In this document: positions 1 to 12,062 of the stretch, piece after piece
How positions within the stretch are numbered: the first letter of the stretch is position 1
Layout of the letters: each line of letters starts with the position of its first letter
NCBI RefSeq assembly: GCF_036373705.1
Contig: NC_089855.1
Location: 3,372,501 to 3,436,500 of the forward strand
Reading direction: 5' to 3'
Source: Amia ocellicauda
Taxonomy: Eukaryota; Chordata; Actinopteri; Amiiformes; Amiidae
Length of the DNA: 64,000 nt
Program-made: the position numbers and the translations under genes
The notes under the pieces: generated by a model
Told to the model about the DNA's origin: nothing
What the model saw: only the letters and a program-made list of their open reading frames with translations
Databases searched by the model: none

Positions 1-1051
1 AGCAGCAGATGCTAAACAGCTCATTCACAAGATGTGTGAGCAGCTGTCATCTGGTGGCTTTGAAATCAGACAATAGGCCAGCAATCTACCTTCAGTAATT
101 GAACACTTACAGTACCTACCGAAGCGTGATCTGAAAACTCAGAACTGTGTCTCTCTCAGAGTAGTGGGGACCCTCAAGAACCTACTCTTGGATTACGCTG
201 GAACTGCAGTACAGATGAAATAGGATATAAGCACCGATCAACAGAGTACCCAGAACGAACCATGAGGAATATCTACAAGGTCCTCGCTAGCTAATATGAC
301 CCCCTTGGCTATATATCTCCATATACAGCCAGAGTCAAGGTCCTAGTCCAAGACCTATGGAAGATAGAAAGAGGCTGGGATGATCCTATCAAACCTGGGA
401 GCCTGCTAGAGTGTTGGCTTGCTTGGGAGAGTGAGCTCTGTGACCTACCAAGAGTTATGATACTGAGGTGTTACACCCCACCTTGTGCTGATGTGTTAAC
501 CTCCAAGAGAGACCTCCACATCTTCTGTGATGCTTCTGAATACATATATGGCTCAGTCGCCTACCATAGCACAGAGGACGAGCAAGACCATATCCACACC
601 AGCTTTGTCATGGCTAGATTCCGTGTAGCTCCCAAACGTCAGCTCTGTATGCCAGGCCTAGAACTCTGTGCAGCCCTCACTGGAGCCCAGATCGCCCAAG
701 TGCTGTGCACAGAACTTACGCTGCCTATCAGAAAGGTAATTCTATGGAGCAACTCCTCCACAGTACTCACCTGGCTGAAATCTGACTCCTACAGATACAG
801 TAGGCACAAGAGTTTCTCAGATTCAGAAGCTCACAGACATCCAGTATTGGTGTTATGTGGATACAACGAACAACCCTGCAGATGACATTACTCGAGGAAA
901 GTCCCTGCAAGAATTAAGCCAGCACAACTGCTGGAGACATGGTCCTCCCTTCTTGTCTCAGTCAAAGGAGACATGGCCATCAATGCCATCAGCTGAGCAG
1001 GGAGAGCACTCTGCTGAATTGAAGAAAATGGTGTTCTGTGTGTCTCCATAG
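1..1051 (+). pseudogene. Pao-type pol fragment: RT end and RNase H
   Basis: The readable part at 457-885 carries the RNase H-like segment of Pao pol: an FCDASE motif near 520-540, a conserved RVAPKRQL-type stretch near 620-645, and an MPGLELCAALTGA segment near 650-690. The reading then moves to another frame, where DTTNNPADDITRG (about 860-900) marks the conserved end of this domain. Upstream, 1-456 shows RT-connecting sequence with several in-frame stops. In an active element this polyprotein copies the RNA into DNA inside virus-like particles. Here it is a dead remnant with at least one frameshift near 860 and several nonsense codons. Confidence 0.75.
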
Positions 1052-1890
1052 AACAGTCCATCTGCTTTCCAGGCCCTGGTCAGTTCAACACATATCACAA
1101 CCTCATCCTGGCCACCCATCAGTCCCTCAATGGGGCGGCCAACGGTGATGCCAGATCCAGATGGACAGCTGAATGCCAGACGGAGCTGGATAACCTGCTT
1201 CTACAGAAAGCCCTATTGGATAGCTTTACAGAAGAAGTAAAAACACTGCTAGTACTCATTAGAGTGGCAGGGAGGTTGCGCTGAGCTGAAGATTTGGACT
1301 CAGATAACATCCACCCTATTGTGTTGGACTCGAGTCATCCCATAACCAAGCTTCTCATCCAAGATTATGATTAGAGGCTACTCCACCCTGGACCACAGCG
1401 AGTCCTTGTGGAACTCAGATATAAGTGAAGAACTGCATGTCTTTCCCTGTGGGTCTGTGTGAACGAGGTCACTGTCTCACTGTGCTATGTACTGTGCTAT
1501 AGTTCAACCCTGATACCTAGAAGAACAGGGTCTGATAAGAACCAGTTTTCACCAGCATACATCATACAAACCCCACTTATAGTAAACATTACATATGCCT
1601 TAATTCTTCCCGGTTTAACTATATATGGGTCTTCCTGAGCAGTTATTTTTTTCTCCTGTCTGGTCTGTATAAAAATGCCTGTAGTTTGTAAATTCTATAA
1701 GACTGTTCTTGAGATCGCCTCTTGATCCTCTTCCTTGCAGCTGCTTGTATAAAAACCTTTTGATTGGAGGTGCATCTCTCTCTGGATTTCTGCGATTCTT
1801 CATAAGTACTGGATACTGCGTGGCTGAGAGGCTATCTGTCGACACCAATACCACTGCCCACAGTGCCGTAAATGGAGTGCCAACCCTGAA

Positions 1891-2776
1891 GTGCCAAAGA
1901 TGGCATACTTGCCTCCTTCATGTTTACGTCTGTACAAGCCTTGTTTCTGGTCTACAGGAGTTGACTGCTTTGGCCTGTTTACTATCAAGATTGGCTGGTG
2001 GTCAGAAAAATGCTGGAGCATTACATTAAAATGTTTAACAACCCGTTGTGTGCACCTTGACCTACTAGAGAGTCTGGACACAGATGCCTTCCTGATGGCA
2101 TTCTGATGTTTCACCTCCCGTCGGGACAAGCCCTCTGAGATCATCTCTGATAGGGGCACCAACTTCTGTGGTGGAGATGCTGAATTATAAGCTAGTATTG
2201 CTGCTATGGAGCCTTCACTGATGCAGCAACTTGCCGACCAGAAGGTGACCTTCCAGTTCAACCCATCAAACGATCCGCGCTTCGGTGGACCTTGGGAGCA
2301 GGAGATAAAGTCTGTGAAGAAAGCTCTGTGTGTGGTGCAGGGTGATCACACTGTGTCACCGGTTCTCATTGAAGTGGAAGGGATTCCGAACTCCAATTCC
2401 CTTGTCTATGTTTCTTCAGATGGAGCTGATCATGATCCAGTCACACCCAATGTGCTTCTAATGGGACGTTGAGATACTTCTCTTCCTCAAGTAGTATATC
2501 CTTCCAACGATCTGTTGAATCACCATTGGCAGCACAGCCAGATTCTCGCTGATCACTTCTGGACCAACTTCATCAGACACCATCTTCCTGATCTGCAGCT
2601 TCATCAGAAATGGCACAAGGACTGCAAAGACCTGACGATCGACCAAGTCGTTATGATTGTTGATCCTCAACTACCTTTGTGGCCAACCGGAAGGGTTACA
2701 GAGAGCCAAAGTCCATGTCCAAGATCGCACCTATGTCCGTCTAGTTGCCTGACTTATCTGGCTTCCACCCCTCAAT
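1891..2776 (+). pseudogene. Pao-type integrase and C-terminal domain fragment
   Basis: 1,891-2,106 contains a piece like the integrase core (CVHLDLLESLDTDAFLMAF). 2,206-2,472 contains FNPSNDPRFGGPWEQEIKS and ends in TPNVLLMGR, matching the integrase C-terminus of Pao elements where a conserved TPNHLL-type motif occurs. 2,515-2,776 continues with a segment resembling the domain after integrase (HHWQHSQILADHFW). The three pieces are in different frames, so the gene is broken by frameshifts and stops. An intact integrase would insert the element DNA into the genome. Confidence 0.75.
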
Positions 2777-2854
2777 GATGAGGATGAGGATACTCAGAAA
2801 GACTGAATGACCAGAGACTGTGTTACAAATTTATTTCACGAATTTGGGGGCGGC

Positions 2855-3520
2855 TGTGTCAGAAAGTCTAATTTTGTGGCTAAATGCTGCCACCTTGTGT
2901 TCAGAATTCATTACTGTTTGGTTTATACACATCATCTCGGTGAGACTCTCTCCTTATGACTCATCATAGTTAGACCTTCCTTTGTATTAGCCGTCAGCCG
3001 AAAGCAAGGACACTGTGTATTTCTCTTTCCTCCAACATACCATGCGTCAGTGCAGAAATGACGGTTATCATTATAATTATGAATAACGTGTTTTGGGGTT
3101 TTATGTTTAAGCTAATGCTCTTTTGTAATGTTTATGTTGAATATTGTAAACATAGCAAAGTAACCTTATACAGTCCAATTGTCATATTCTGTTTGTTTAC
3201 TTGATCAGCACAGTAAGTGCTTAAAATTATTATTTATTTGTTTATTTGCAGACCATGGATAAACACAGATAAACCACTGTTCAAGCATTCATTATTAATG
3301 GTACAATACTATTCTTTATTTAAACACTCTTGGGCTGCTATGAATACATTATTATTATTATTTGGATTATCTACTGGCTGAACCTGAATAAATTCACCTC
3401 TTCTGGAATTCCTCTGTCTCTCGTCTCCAGTCATCTGATCGTGACTCCTGTCCTTGGTCATCTGTTTAACTTTGCCAAATGAGCTAGCCTAGCGTAACGA
3501 GGTCCCTGCCCTGTCTTACA
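2855..3520 (+). repeat. Putative 3' LTR of the BEL/Pao element
   Basis: It begins TGTGTCAG directly after a G-rich polypurine-like tract and ends CTTACA, giving the expected TG...CA boundaries. An AATAAA signal lies near 3,387. The upstream LTR is outside the window, so neither LTR identity nor the target duplication can be checked. Boundaries are inferred. Confidence 0.5.
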
Positions 3521-3774
3521 CCAATAAAAAAGCTTTTTGATTGGTTAATACTCACAACAAATATCTTTGTTATTGGTTAAGACAGTTGCTATGTAGAATT
3601 GTCCAATAAAAAACATTTTAAATTAAGTATAAAGTGGTGGCGGAAGTTTGGGCTGAAAATCTGCCCTGTAGTCCTCTGAGGGTTAATCACGAAAATACAT
3701 TTGTTCATTTTTTCCTATTATAGTCTTATTTTTGTATCATCATTGTAGTCAGTTTTCGTTTTGTTTCATTATTA

Positions 3775-3945
3775 TTTACATTACATTTTTTGTCATTTAG
3801 CAGACACTCTTATCCAGGGCAACTTACATTTGTACCCATTTATACAGCTGTGCATTTTACTGGAGCAATCTAAGTGAAGTACTTTGCTCAAGGGTACAAC
3901 AGCACTGCCCCACCCAGGGTTTGAAGAGCCCTAACCACAGTGCTG
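3775..3945 (+). repeat. Interspersed repeat, copy 1 (TTATCCAGGGCAACTTACA family)
   Basis: The stretch contains TTTAGCAGACACTCTTATCC and then GGAGCAATCTAAGTGAAGTA, followed by a segment about a running total of 'stored' bases ending near 3,945. The same order recurs at 17,200-17,390, and a short piece recurs at 59,437-59,467. I recognise this as a common dispersed fish repeat but do not assign a class. Confidence 0.7.
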
Positions 3946-4350
3946 CCTTGTTTCAGTGTTTAGTACTGTTATTATAGGAAGAGTGTGTTGACATGGGGTG
4001 CTGCAATCAGACTTCAATCATTCTGCACAGAATCTGTGGAAAGTCTGAGCATTCATTGGCTAAATTGTCCTTTTCTGTGAGAATTCTGTGCAGAATGGCC
4101 ACGTTCATGTAGCTCAGATTTCAAAAGTTCTGCAGAATTACAAATTACATAGCCACTTTTCCTTGAACAAGTATTTGGTTATTATTTGCATTTAGCAGGT
4201 GACTGGGCATTTAATGAGTTAATGAGATTAATAATGAGGTTATTTAATATATTTCAAACCATTTAAAGTGTTAAAATATCTGTAATTAAACAGAAAGAGA
4301 GATATAATCCATATTGAGCATTATATTATGTTTGAAATGTAGCTGTAAGT

Positions 4351-4593
4351 GGGTGGCACAGTGGTGTGGTGGTTAGTGCTGCTGCCTCATAGCTCCAGGG
4401 GTCCTGGGTTTGAGTCCTGACTCAGAGTGCCTGTCTGTGTGGAGCTTGCATGTTTTCCCCATATCTGTGTGGGTTTCCTGTGGGCACTCCAGTTTCCTCC
4501 CACTGTCTAAAGACATGCAGGTTAGGTTAATTGGCCATGCTAAATTCAGGTCTTGTGACCCTCACCAGGATAACTGGTTTCAAAAATGGATGG
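4351..4593 (+). mobile_element. V-SINE copy 1
   Basis: A tRNA-derived head (GGTGGCACAGTGG...GGTTAGTGCTGC) is followed by the conserved central region (GTGTGGAGCTTGCATGTT, AAAGACATGCAGGTTAGGTT) and a tail ending in ATGGATGG. Imperfect 14-bp direct repeats at 4,337-4,350 and 4,594-4,607 look like its target duplication. The 3' half is slightly shortened compared with the copy at 23,863. Confidence 0.8.
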
Positions 4594-4849
4594 ATGTAGC
4601 TACAAGTGTAAAATAATTCACTCAGACTCAGCTTTGTTTCTTTAATATTGTGTATTTGACATACAGTCACTGTGGTATTAATATTTTAAATATATCTCCA
4701 CCAGTATCTGATCAGATTTTCCCTTGGTCAAGTGAAAAAATCGGAATGTTATTTATTGGCTTTTACTTAAATAAGGATCTGTATACTGTGTGTTTGTTAG
4801 TGTGAGATTGTATGTGTCTGTGAGTGTGTCACAAAATACAAAGTGATGC

Positions 4850-5093
4850 TTGTGCTTTGTTTCATGTGGGGACAGTTGGACACAGGGGCACATTTTGTGT
4901 AATTTGAAGAAATCAGTGAACTGGTTGACCTACACGGCTGCCTCTGAGTTTATACAGGCAAACCAGCACACACTATCTTTTTCTGTCTTTGCAAAACATG
5001 CACTTCAGTTTTCCTATTTTTTTGTTGAGGGATTTACAGAAGCTTTGGATTGGTCCCTGTTCTGAAATGGACAGACACTCCAGGCAATGAGTT
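4850..5093 (-). repeat. Duplicated OR 3' flank, unit 1
   Basis: This stretch, containing TGTGGGGACAGTTGGACACA and TTGTTGAGGGATTTACAGA, is shared with 22,085-22,542 and 59,915-60,216 in the same orientation and position relative to the OR genes. It shows that the duplicated unit extends beyond the coding region. Confidence 0.7.
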
Positions 5094-6071
5094 TTATTCG
5101 GCAGCCCTGACAGTGTTCTTGGCACCCTGTGGAAAGACAAACTTGAATCCAAAGTACCTCTGAGCTGCTGCCTTGATCTTCTCATTCCTTAAGCTGTAGA
5201 TGATGGGGTTGACCAGGGGGGTGAGAAAGTAGTTCAGCCCCCCAATGAAAACACGCCCATCGGGGGAAATGCTGTCCACTCTCAGCCCTATATACACCAC
5301 AGCCGTGGAGACGTAGTACAGCACCACCACCACTATGTGGGAGGAGCACATGTAGAAGGCCTTCTTCCGGCTCTCCACAGTTTTCATTTTCACCACCGCT
5401 ATTATGATCCTGCAGTAGGTAAACAGCACAAATACAAAGGGTCCCCAGGCACCTATCATGACAATCAACAGAGCTAAATTCACCTGGGCCGTCACATCAG
5501 CACAGGCTAGAGACATTATAGTGGGGTAGTCACAGACAACATGCAGGACATGGTAGGATCTACAGAATGGCACTGAACTGGCCAGGGCCACAGACACCAC
5601 AGGGAGGAGGAAGCCCAGCACCCAGACTGTGGACATCATCATGAGGCACACCCTGGTGCTGATGACAGAGTTGTAATGCAGCGGCTTCACGACGGCCACA
5701 TACCGGTCGTAAGCCATGGCCGCCACGAGGAAAACTTCAGTGGCACTGATTGAAATGAAAAAGTACATCTGCAGGAAGCAGCCAGTGAAGGAGATCCTGT
5801 TATTTCCCCACAGCACTGCCAGCAACTTGGGCATGATGGTAATGGTCAGCAGCATATCCAGGAGAGCCAGGTTACACAGGAAGAAGTACATGGGTGTGTG
5901 AAGCCGGGGGTCCAGGGACAGCAACACCACGATCAGCAGGTTCCCCAGAATGGTGGCCAGGAAGAGCAGCAGGAAGATGGGGAAGAGTGTGGTGTAGTGC
6001 TCCTGCAGGCCTGGCATTCCCACGATGATGAAATAGGAGGCTGAGGGCAGGGAGGTGTTGGGGTCACTCAT
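5094..6071 (-). CDS. Olfactory receptor, fish type (OR unit 1)
   Basis: An intact 325-codon seven-helix receptor of the odorant family, expected in the olfactory neuron plasma membrane and coupled to an olfactory G protein. An N-glycosylation sequon (NTS) lies at residues 5-7. Family motifs are GN at 43-44 (helix 1), LHTPMYFF at 58-64, Cys98 and Cys180 for the helix 3/loop 2 disulphide, MAYDRY at 119-124, KAFYMCSSH at 237-245 and NPIIYSLRN at 288-296. The length matches the family. The ATG at 6,071 gives the full N-terminus and sits just after a splice acceptor. In loop 2 this copy has Val178 where the other two copies have Cys. The stop codon lies inside an AATAAA signal. Its upstream intron appears swollen by nested transposons. 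Ligand and subfamily are unknown. Confidence 0.95.
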   Translation of the reverse strand: MSDPNTSLPSASYFIIVGMPGLQEHYTTLFPIFLLLFLATILGNLLIVVLLSLDPRLHTPMYFFLCNLALLDMLLTITIMPKLLAVLWGNNRISFTGCFLQMYFFISISATEVFLVAAMAYDRYVAVVKPLHYNSVISTRVCLMMMSTVWVLGFLLPVVSVALASSVPFCRSYHVLHVVCDYPTIMSLACADVTAQVNLALLIVMIGAWGPFVFVLFTYCRIIIAVVKMKTVESRKKAFYMCSSHIVVVVLYYVSTAVVYIGLRVDSISPDGRVFIGGLNYFLTPLVNPIIYSLRNEKIKAAAQRYFGFKFVFPQGAKNTVRAAE

Positions 6072-6083
6072 GACACACAGGGT

Positions 6084-6100
6084 CTGTGAAGAGAGGAGGG
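6084..6100 (-). promoter_or_regulatory. Splice acceptor upstream of OR unit 1
   Basis: On the minus strand a pyrimidine tract ends in CTCTTCACAG|ACC, leaving only 12 bases before the ATG. The same acceptor precedes the other two OR genes, which fits the usual OR design of one or more non-coding 5' exons spliced to a single coding exon. Confidence 0.65.
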
Positions 6101-7592
6101 GCAGCTGGGAGGGCAGGGGGACACTGGCTCAGTCATGCATTTCTCTATATTGAAGAAGAAAACACTCAATCGGAAAGGAACCAGATATTTTATTACTTTG
6201 ATTTAAATCTCTCTGCACAGATATATAATATAATGCAATCTGTATAACGCATGGCCATTCAATATATTTAATTTAATTTTAAAAAGCACATAAAGATCAC
6301 ACATTTTCACATATTGCTTTTACCTGTGAAATTATGATTTAATGTGATGTTAATATAATTGAATGTTCCCAAATCCCAGTATATTGTATATACCAGGGGT
6401 AGTCAATTATTTTGTGTCAGGGTCCACATTTCTTCGTCAAGGTATAGTCAAGGGGGGGGGGGTCACACCTTCAAATGACCCTTTCCAATACACACACACA
6501 ATTGTGTGAATTAGTAATATACCCCGTTGCTTATATTTAGTACATTAATTTGACAAAGTACACAAATAAAATGTTTAAATAAATGTATATATTAGTATTA
6601 AAACTGTTTCAGACCACTTATATTTTAATTTGTTAAAGATTATTGTAGTCATATAGATACAAATAATATAAACTTTCAAGCATTTTGTGTCTCATTAGAT
6701 TCAAGTATTTACCATTTCCCTTTGTCCCACTGTGCACTGCACAAAATTAGTGTTGAAAAATGAGGGCAAAGATGATTGAGTAATTCAGGTCAGGGGGGTG
6801 TGGGGGTCCTCCCCTAGATGATTTTGAAAATTGAGACCTGAAATGCGAGATTCTGATTAATTTCAAAGTCGAAAAACTCAGCTCAAAATCTTCATGAAAT
6901 CAGGCAGATTTGGAATCAAACATATCTTTGTTCACACCCACATATCACCAGCAAAAAATCCCATATCAACCGACATTATATATGCAAACTAGACGCGGTT
7001 TCTGGTGCTTGTCAATCACAGATCTGTGTCGGTGGGTCTCTGTGATTGAAACTTTTTGTGCCGCTCTTGCCCCAGTCCAGAGTATGTGCAGACACGGCGA
7101 ACAGGGAATCTGCGTGCAATCAACTCACTAACTAACTAAAGGGAACACTATCTCTATATAGGACATCCCATATTAATAACATAAGTTGGTAAAACTGAGT
7201 TGGTGAAAGTAAACCTGAGTTGGTGAAAGTAAACAGGTTGTAGAAGGGAGATTTTGTCAAGGACTAGCAGGAATTGTGTTGCAGGTGGGGCCAGTTAAAT
7301 GTGAATTGGGGGTAGTCCTAGAGATCAAGGTCCGTGATCTTCAGGCTCAGCTTGTTGATCTGTGCTATATTAGGGATATAGAACAATTGGTCAATCAGCC
7401 CATGAGAAAGATGGTGTGCATGACAAAACCTAGGAGAGTTAAGACTGTAGAGCAGGACAGCGTAGAGAACTGCTGGGTTACAGTAGGTTACAGTAGGTCG
7501 TAACCGCAGAAAAGGGCGCGCACAACCCTTAGAGACATCCCAAGAGCTAGAACTGCCCAACAGGTTCCAACTGCTGGACACCGAGTTGGACA

Positions 7593-8138
7593 ATGACAGC
7601 TCAGAGGGTGATGGGGGAGGCAGTTGAGCACCAGAGCACCATGATGCTCCTTCCCCCCCAGAAGAGGGAGGTAGTTATAGTAGGAGACTCAGTTCTTAGA
7701 GGCATAGATCACACAGTGTGTTCTAGTGATAAGGAAACCCGCATGGTATCTTGCCTGCCTGGTGCTCAGGTTGCAGATCTCCCTAAACTAGTAGATGGGC
7801 TACTGGCCAAAGCCGGGGGGAATCCACTGATCATGGTCCACATTGGAGCCAATGACATAGGAAAAGGTAGGACAGAGGTTCTGCAAGATGCATTTAAAGA
7901 GTTAGGAACAAAACTAAAGAGCAGAACCTCCATGGTAGTTTTCTTTGAAATACTTCCGGTACCACGTGCCAGGCCAGGGAGACAGGCAGAGATTAGAAAG
8001 TTTAACATGTGGTTGAAATCTTGGTGTAGGGAAGAGGGGTTTAGGTTTATGGAGCATTGGTCTTTCTTCTGGGATAGATGGGACCTGTACAAATCGGACG
8101 GTCTACATCTAAACAGAAAGGGGGCTAATGCATTTTGA
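7593..8138 (+). pseudogene. CR1 ORF1 fragment with SGNH-type esterase domain (copy A)
   Basis: The 181-codon frame has the esterase blocks VIVGDSVLRG (Ser of the catalytic block, residues about 28-37), HIGANDIGKG (residues about 82-91) and SDGLHLNRKG (residues about 168-177, with the Asp-x-x-His pair). CR1 elements of vertebrates are known to carry such an esterase in ORF1, with a probable role in lipid or membrane interaction that is not settled. The N-terminal zinc-binding part present in copy B is missing or unreadable here, and GTND is changed to GAND. The downstream ORF2 is also broken, so this copy is inactive. Confidence 0.75.
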
Positions 8139-8269
8139 GAGCGTATGAGCAGAGAAATTGAGAATCTTTTAAACTAGGGACCAGGAGGGCAGGGAGCTCT
8201 GACAATCAGACATGTTCCTCTAAGGAAAAAAACCAAAGGGAACCTGCTAGTAAGAAAGTCCTGAAATGT

Positions 8270-8930
8270 TTGTACCTCAATGCCAGGAGTATAAGGAACA
8301 AGATGTTAGACCTAGAAGCCACAATGCTGGTATGTGACTATGATGTTGTAGGAGTGACGGAAACCTGGCTTACAGAAAATGATGGGGAAGAATATAAGTT
8401 GGAAGGATACACACAGTTTAGGAGAGACAGGCAAAATTGTAGAGGGGGTGGGGTAGCATTATATGTGAAAAATGACATTGAGGCAGAAGAACTCAAATTA
8501 GATTCCAGAAATGGAATAGAATCTTTCTGGGCATAACTTTTGAACTAGAGATGTTGAGGATTAGTGGTAGGAGTGTTACAGACCACCAAACTCAGATATT
8601 CAGTGTAATCAGGACTGCATGTAGCAAGGATGTGGCTGTTATAATGGGGGATTTCAATTTCCAAAACATAGACTGGAAAAGCCCGGTTGGGATGGTAAAT
8701 GATTGCTTTCTAACTCAATTTGTCAGGGAACCAACCAGAGAGAGTGCATGTATTGACTTGATCTTTTCAAATGACCAAGATAGAGTCAGGGGGACACTAG
8801 TTAGAGAACCAATGGCAAATTGTGATCACAATATGGTTAGCTTTGAGGCATTCTTTCAAAAATCAAGGTCCAAGTCTAAAACAATGGTCTACAATTTTAG
8901 AAAAGCAAACCTTGAAGGTATGAGGTAGCA
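8270..8930 (+). pseudogene. CR1 ORF2 endonuclease part (copy A)
   Basis: 8,270-8,536 holds YLNARSIRNK and VVGVTETWL, the first blocks of the APE-type endonuclease (Asn and Glu active-site residues). 8,551-8,928 holds VIMGDFNFQNIDW (Asp and Asn) and later CDHNMVSFE (His). A frameshift separates the two parts near 8,536-8,551. The family uses this nuclease to nick the target DNA for target-primed reverse transcription. It is a remnant. Confidence 0.8.
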
Positions 8931-9014
8931 CTTAGAAGATGTAGACTGGAGCACACTGGATACAGAGTTAGTTGAAAATGGATGGGTATATTTTAAGAAT
9001 AAACTACTTGAGGC

Positions 9015-10175
9015 TCAGGAGAAATTTGTACCAAAACTTAGCAAATTGAGGACCAAAAAACACTGGCCAAAATGGTTTACTAGAGGTATGCAAAAGATAT
9101 GAAGAGAATTAAAATGTTGTATAGGGCATACAAAAGGGATGGAGATGAAACAAAATACATAGAATATGTTGAGCTGCAAAAAGATCTTAAGAAAGGGATC
9201 AGGAAAGCAAAGAGGGAAATAGAAAGAAACATAGCTCTTGGAGCTAAAACTAATGCAAAGAGCTTTTTTCAATATTACAACAGCAAGCGGTCAATAAAGG
9301 AGAAAGTGAAACAGATAAAGGGCAAAAATTGAAGTATCTTGGGAAATGAACAAGATGTGGCAAATGTTCTAAATGAGTATTTCACAGAGGTTTTTACAAA
9401 AGAAAAAAGGGAAAATGTGCCACAAGTTAACAATCAGTCCAGTCAAACCCTAAGAGAGATCAGGATAAATGAGGAGGAGGTACTAAAGGGACTAGCAGAA
9501 TTAAAAACAAACAAATCACCTGGGCCAGATGGGATATTTCCAACAGTACTTGAGGGAAATGAGGGGAATTATTTATAGGCCGCTAACTCAAATATTCTAA
9601 AAGACACTTAGAACAGGGGATGTGCCCACTGATTGGAAGACAGCAAATGTCATACCAGTCCACAAGAAAGGGGACAAAACTGAGCCAGGAAATTACAGAC
9701 CAATCAGTCTCACCTGCATCACTTGTAAAATGTTGGAAAAAAAGATGAGACAGAAAATAGAGGAGCATCTTAATGAAAACCATATTCTTGGAGATAGTCA
9801 ACATGGGTTTAGATGAGGCAGATCATGTCTTACTAATTTATTAGAGTTCTTTGAACATGCAACTGCAGCTGTAGATCTCGTGAAAGCATATGATATGATA
9901 TACTTAGATTTTCAAAAAGTTTTTGATAAGGTTCCACACCAAAGACTGATCCTCAAATTGGAAGCTGTAGGCATTCAGGGTAATGTAAGTAGATGGATTA
10001 TGAACTGGTTGATGTGTAGGAAACAGAGGGTGTCGATTAGAGTGAGGTTGTTAGTGGAGTTCCACAGGGATCAGTACTAGGGCCTGTACTTTTTCTAATC
10101 TATATTAATGATCTGGACTCTGGGATAGTTAGCAAACTTGTCAAATTTGCAGATAATACTAAAATAGGTGGTTAT
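9015..10175 (+). pseudogene. CR1 ORF2 reverse transcriptase part (copy A)
   Basis: Pieces in three frames carry the RT blocks: KSPGPDGI near 9,515, NYRPISLT near 9,690, GDSQHGFR near 9,795, DFQKVFDKVPH near 9,910, and an FADNT block near 10,150 where the catalytic FADD/YADD should be. Stops and frameshifts lie near 9,578, 9,816, 9,875 and 10,078. After the last block the sequence jumps to 3' untranslated CR1, so the thumb and C-terminus are deleted. Confidence 0.8.
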
Positions 10176-10875
10176 GGTATATTGTCAAAAGTGTAGAATT
10201 GAGAACAAGGGCAGTAATGTTCAGACTGTACAATGCACTAGTTAGAGCTCATCTGGATACTGTGGACAGTTCTGGGCTCCACACTTCAAGAAATATATCG
10301 CTGCTCTAGAGGCAGTTCAGAGGAGAGCAACCAGACTTATTCCAGGTCTGAAGGGAATGTCCTACTGAGAGACTGAGGACCTGAACCTTTTCACCCTGGA
10401 ACAGAGGAGACTACGTGGGGACTTGATCCAAGTCTTCAAAATCATGAAGGGCATCGACCACATCAAACCAGAGGAGCTTTTCCAGATCAGCAGGGACACA
10501 CGCACCCGGGGACACAAATGGAAATTGGGCTTCAAGGCATTCGAGACAGAAAACAGGAGACACTTCTTCACACAGAGAGGCATCACAATCTGAACAAACT
10601 CCCCAGCGATGTGACTGAAGAGACAATTTGGGAACATTCAAAAACAGACTGGATAGGATCCTTGATCACTTAGTTATTAATGGACACCAAACAAGCACGA
10701 TGGGGTGAATGGGCTCCTCTCGTTTGTAAACTTTTTTATGTTCTTATGTTCTTAACATCCTATTGGCTAATAACTAAGAATTGCTGCGACTAGGTTCCAC
10801 ACTATAACAAGCACTGAGTGCAACAAACCTCTGTAACATTACATAAAAAAAAAAAAAATGGGGAAAGTTAATTAA

Positions 10876-12062
10876 CACTAGAAGCGCAGACATTTCGAAC
10901 TACCTTCAAGTGCCATACCCGGTCATTGTAACCGATAGCTATTTAACAACTGTGATATGATAATCAAATGCAAACCATCGTATAAAACTCATACGTTTTA
11001 TTCATGAACATCAAATCCAACATTTACATAGCACACATGTAGTATTTAAATTGAAATATGATCCTGAAAATAATATTAATATTATTGCTATAAATAACAA
11101 CACACTTTTTTCTAAATGTGCACACTGCAGTCAAGACATGAATAACTATATAGCCTACAATAAGCAAAAAGCTCAAAAATGGCATAAAATATGATAATGA
11201 AACAAGTGTAAATGTAAATATTGGAGTAATGCTCAAAATAAATATTTCAAAATATTCAAAAATAACTATTGCATTTATCAGAACATAATTGTACACTAAA
11301 GTAAACATTTTCAACATCATGTAAACTTTGTTTTCAACATATACTGCTTGTATTCACTGTAGTTTTGTACTTCAATAAACTATTTTCTATATATTTAGCC
11401 TACTTGCCCGACAGCTCGTACAGTCACACAGGACACGTTTCTGCACTTTCCCTGCATGAGCTCGTATCTCACACTGCATTTTGACACTGCATTTGGACCT
11501 GGCGTTTCACTCGCAGTGTTTTTACAGCACTGGCACAAACCCACGACTGATCTGTCATTGCCAGTATTACTGATGCCCCTGAATCAATCACATTCATATA
11601 CACGGCATGTCCAAAACGAGCTCTCTTCAGTCTCCATTTCCAACCCATTTTTATTTGCGGGTAATCACTGTATCAGCTCAATCTGACTACAGCTGTAAGA
11701 AAACACCTGTAATGCTGTGCAATGCGAGTGTTTTTCAAGCACATGAAAGACTGTACACAGGTAGAGATCGTCACTGGAGCGCCAGACTGACTATATTGTA
11801 ATGGGAAGGCAGGATTATGCGTTATATTTCAGTTATTATGTATTTAAATGACCGGTCAAAATAAACCGATTTTGGCTATTCTTGGTAAATGTGTTTATAA
11901 CTTATTTATTTTTGCGTTTATGCAGCTAAAACGCTGTAGGCATGTTTAATACATATATTTAGGAAAAGTCACGAACGGGTTTGCGCAGTGTATTTAGGAA
12001 CACAGAGTAATCAAATTTTAATAACCAAATCGGTCAAATTGACCGGCTCGGTGCTTCTAGTG
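10876..12062. mobile_element. piggyBac-like element, non-autonomous
   Basis: The ends are CACTAGAAGC and GCTTCTAGTG as an inverted pair, each flanked by TTAA (10,872-10,875 and 12,063-12,066), which is the target duplication of the piggyBac superfamily. At 1.19 kb it is too short for a complete transposase, and I see no recognisable transposase block. It sits inside the hAT-like element, 3' of the CR1 copy. Confidence 0.7.

Larger units (their letters stand above)
1..2854 (+). mobile_element. BEL/Pao LTR retrotransposon, internal 3' half, degenerate, cut by window start
   Basis: Translated pieces in shifting frames match the Pao-type pol order: end of reverse transcriptase, RNase H, integrase, then the C-terminal domain that follows integrase in Pao elements. 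The reading frame is broken by many stops and frameshifts, so no single long ORF survives. The 5' LTR, gag and protease lie outside the window. A purine-rich stretch at 2,843-2,853 precedes the putative 3' LTR and fits a polypurine tract. Family assignment rests on recognised pol motifs, not on a search. Confidence 0.8.
7170..10755 (+). mobile_element. CR1 LINE copy A, degenerate, internally deleted
   Basis: ORF1 with an esterase, an APE-type endonuclease, a reverse transcriptase and the CR1-like 3' end (TTATGTTCTTATGTTCTT near 10,737-10,753) occur in order. The 5' part shows a repeated GAGTTGGTGAAAGTAAAC segment near 7,197-7,235. The RT is cut by an internal deletion near 10,170, where it jumps directly to 3' untranslated sequence. 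It is inserted within the hAT-like element, so it is younger than that element. Confidence 0.85.

Noticed and set aside
4351..4593. A tRNA gene
   Set aside because: The tRNA-like head is the promoter part of a V-SINE; no cloverleaf with acceptor stem was seen.
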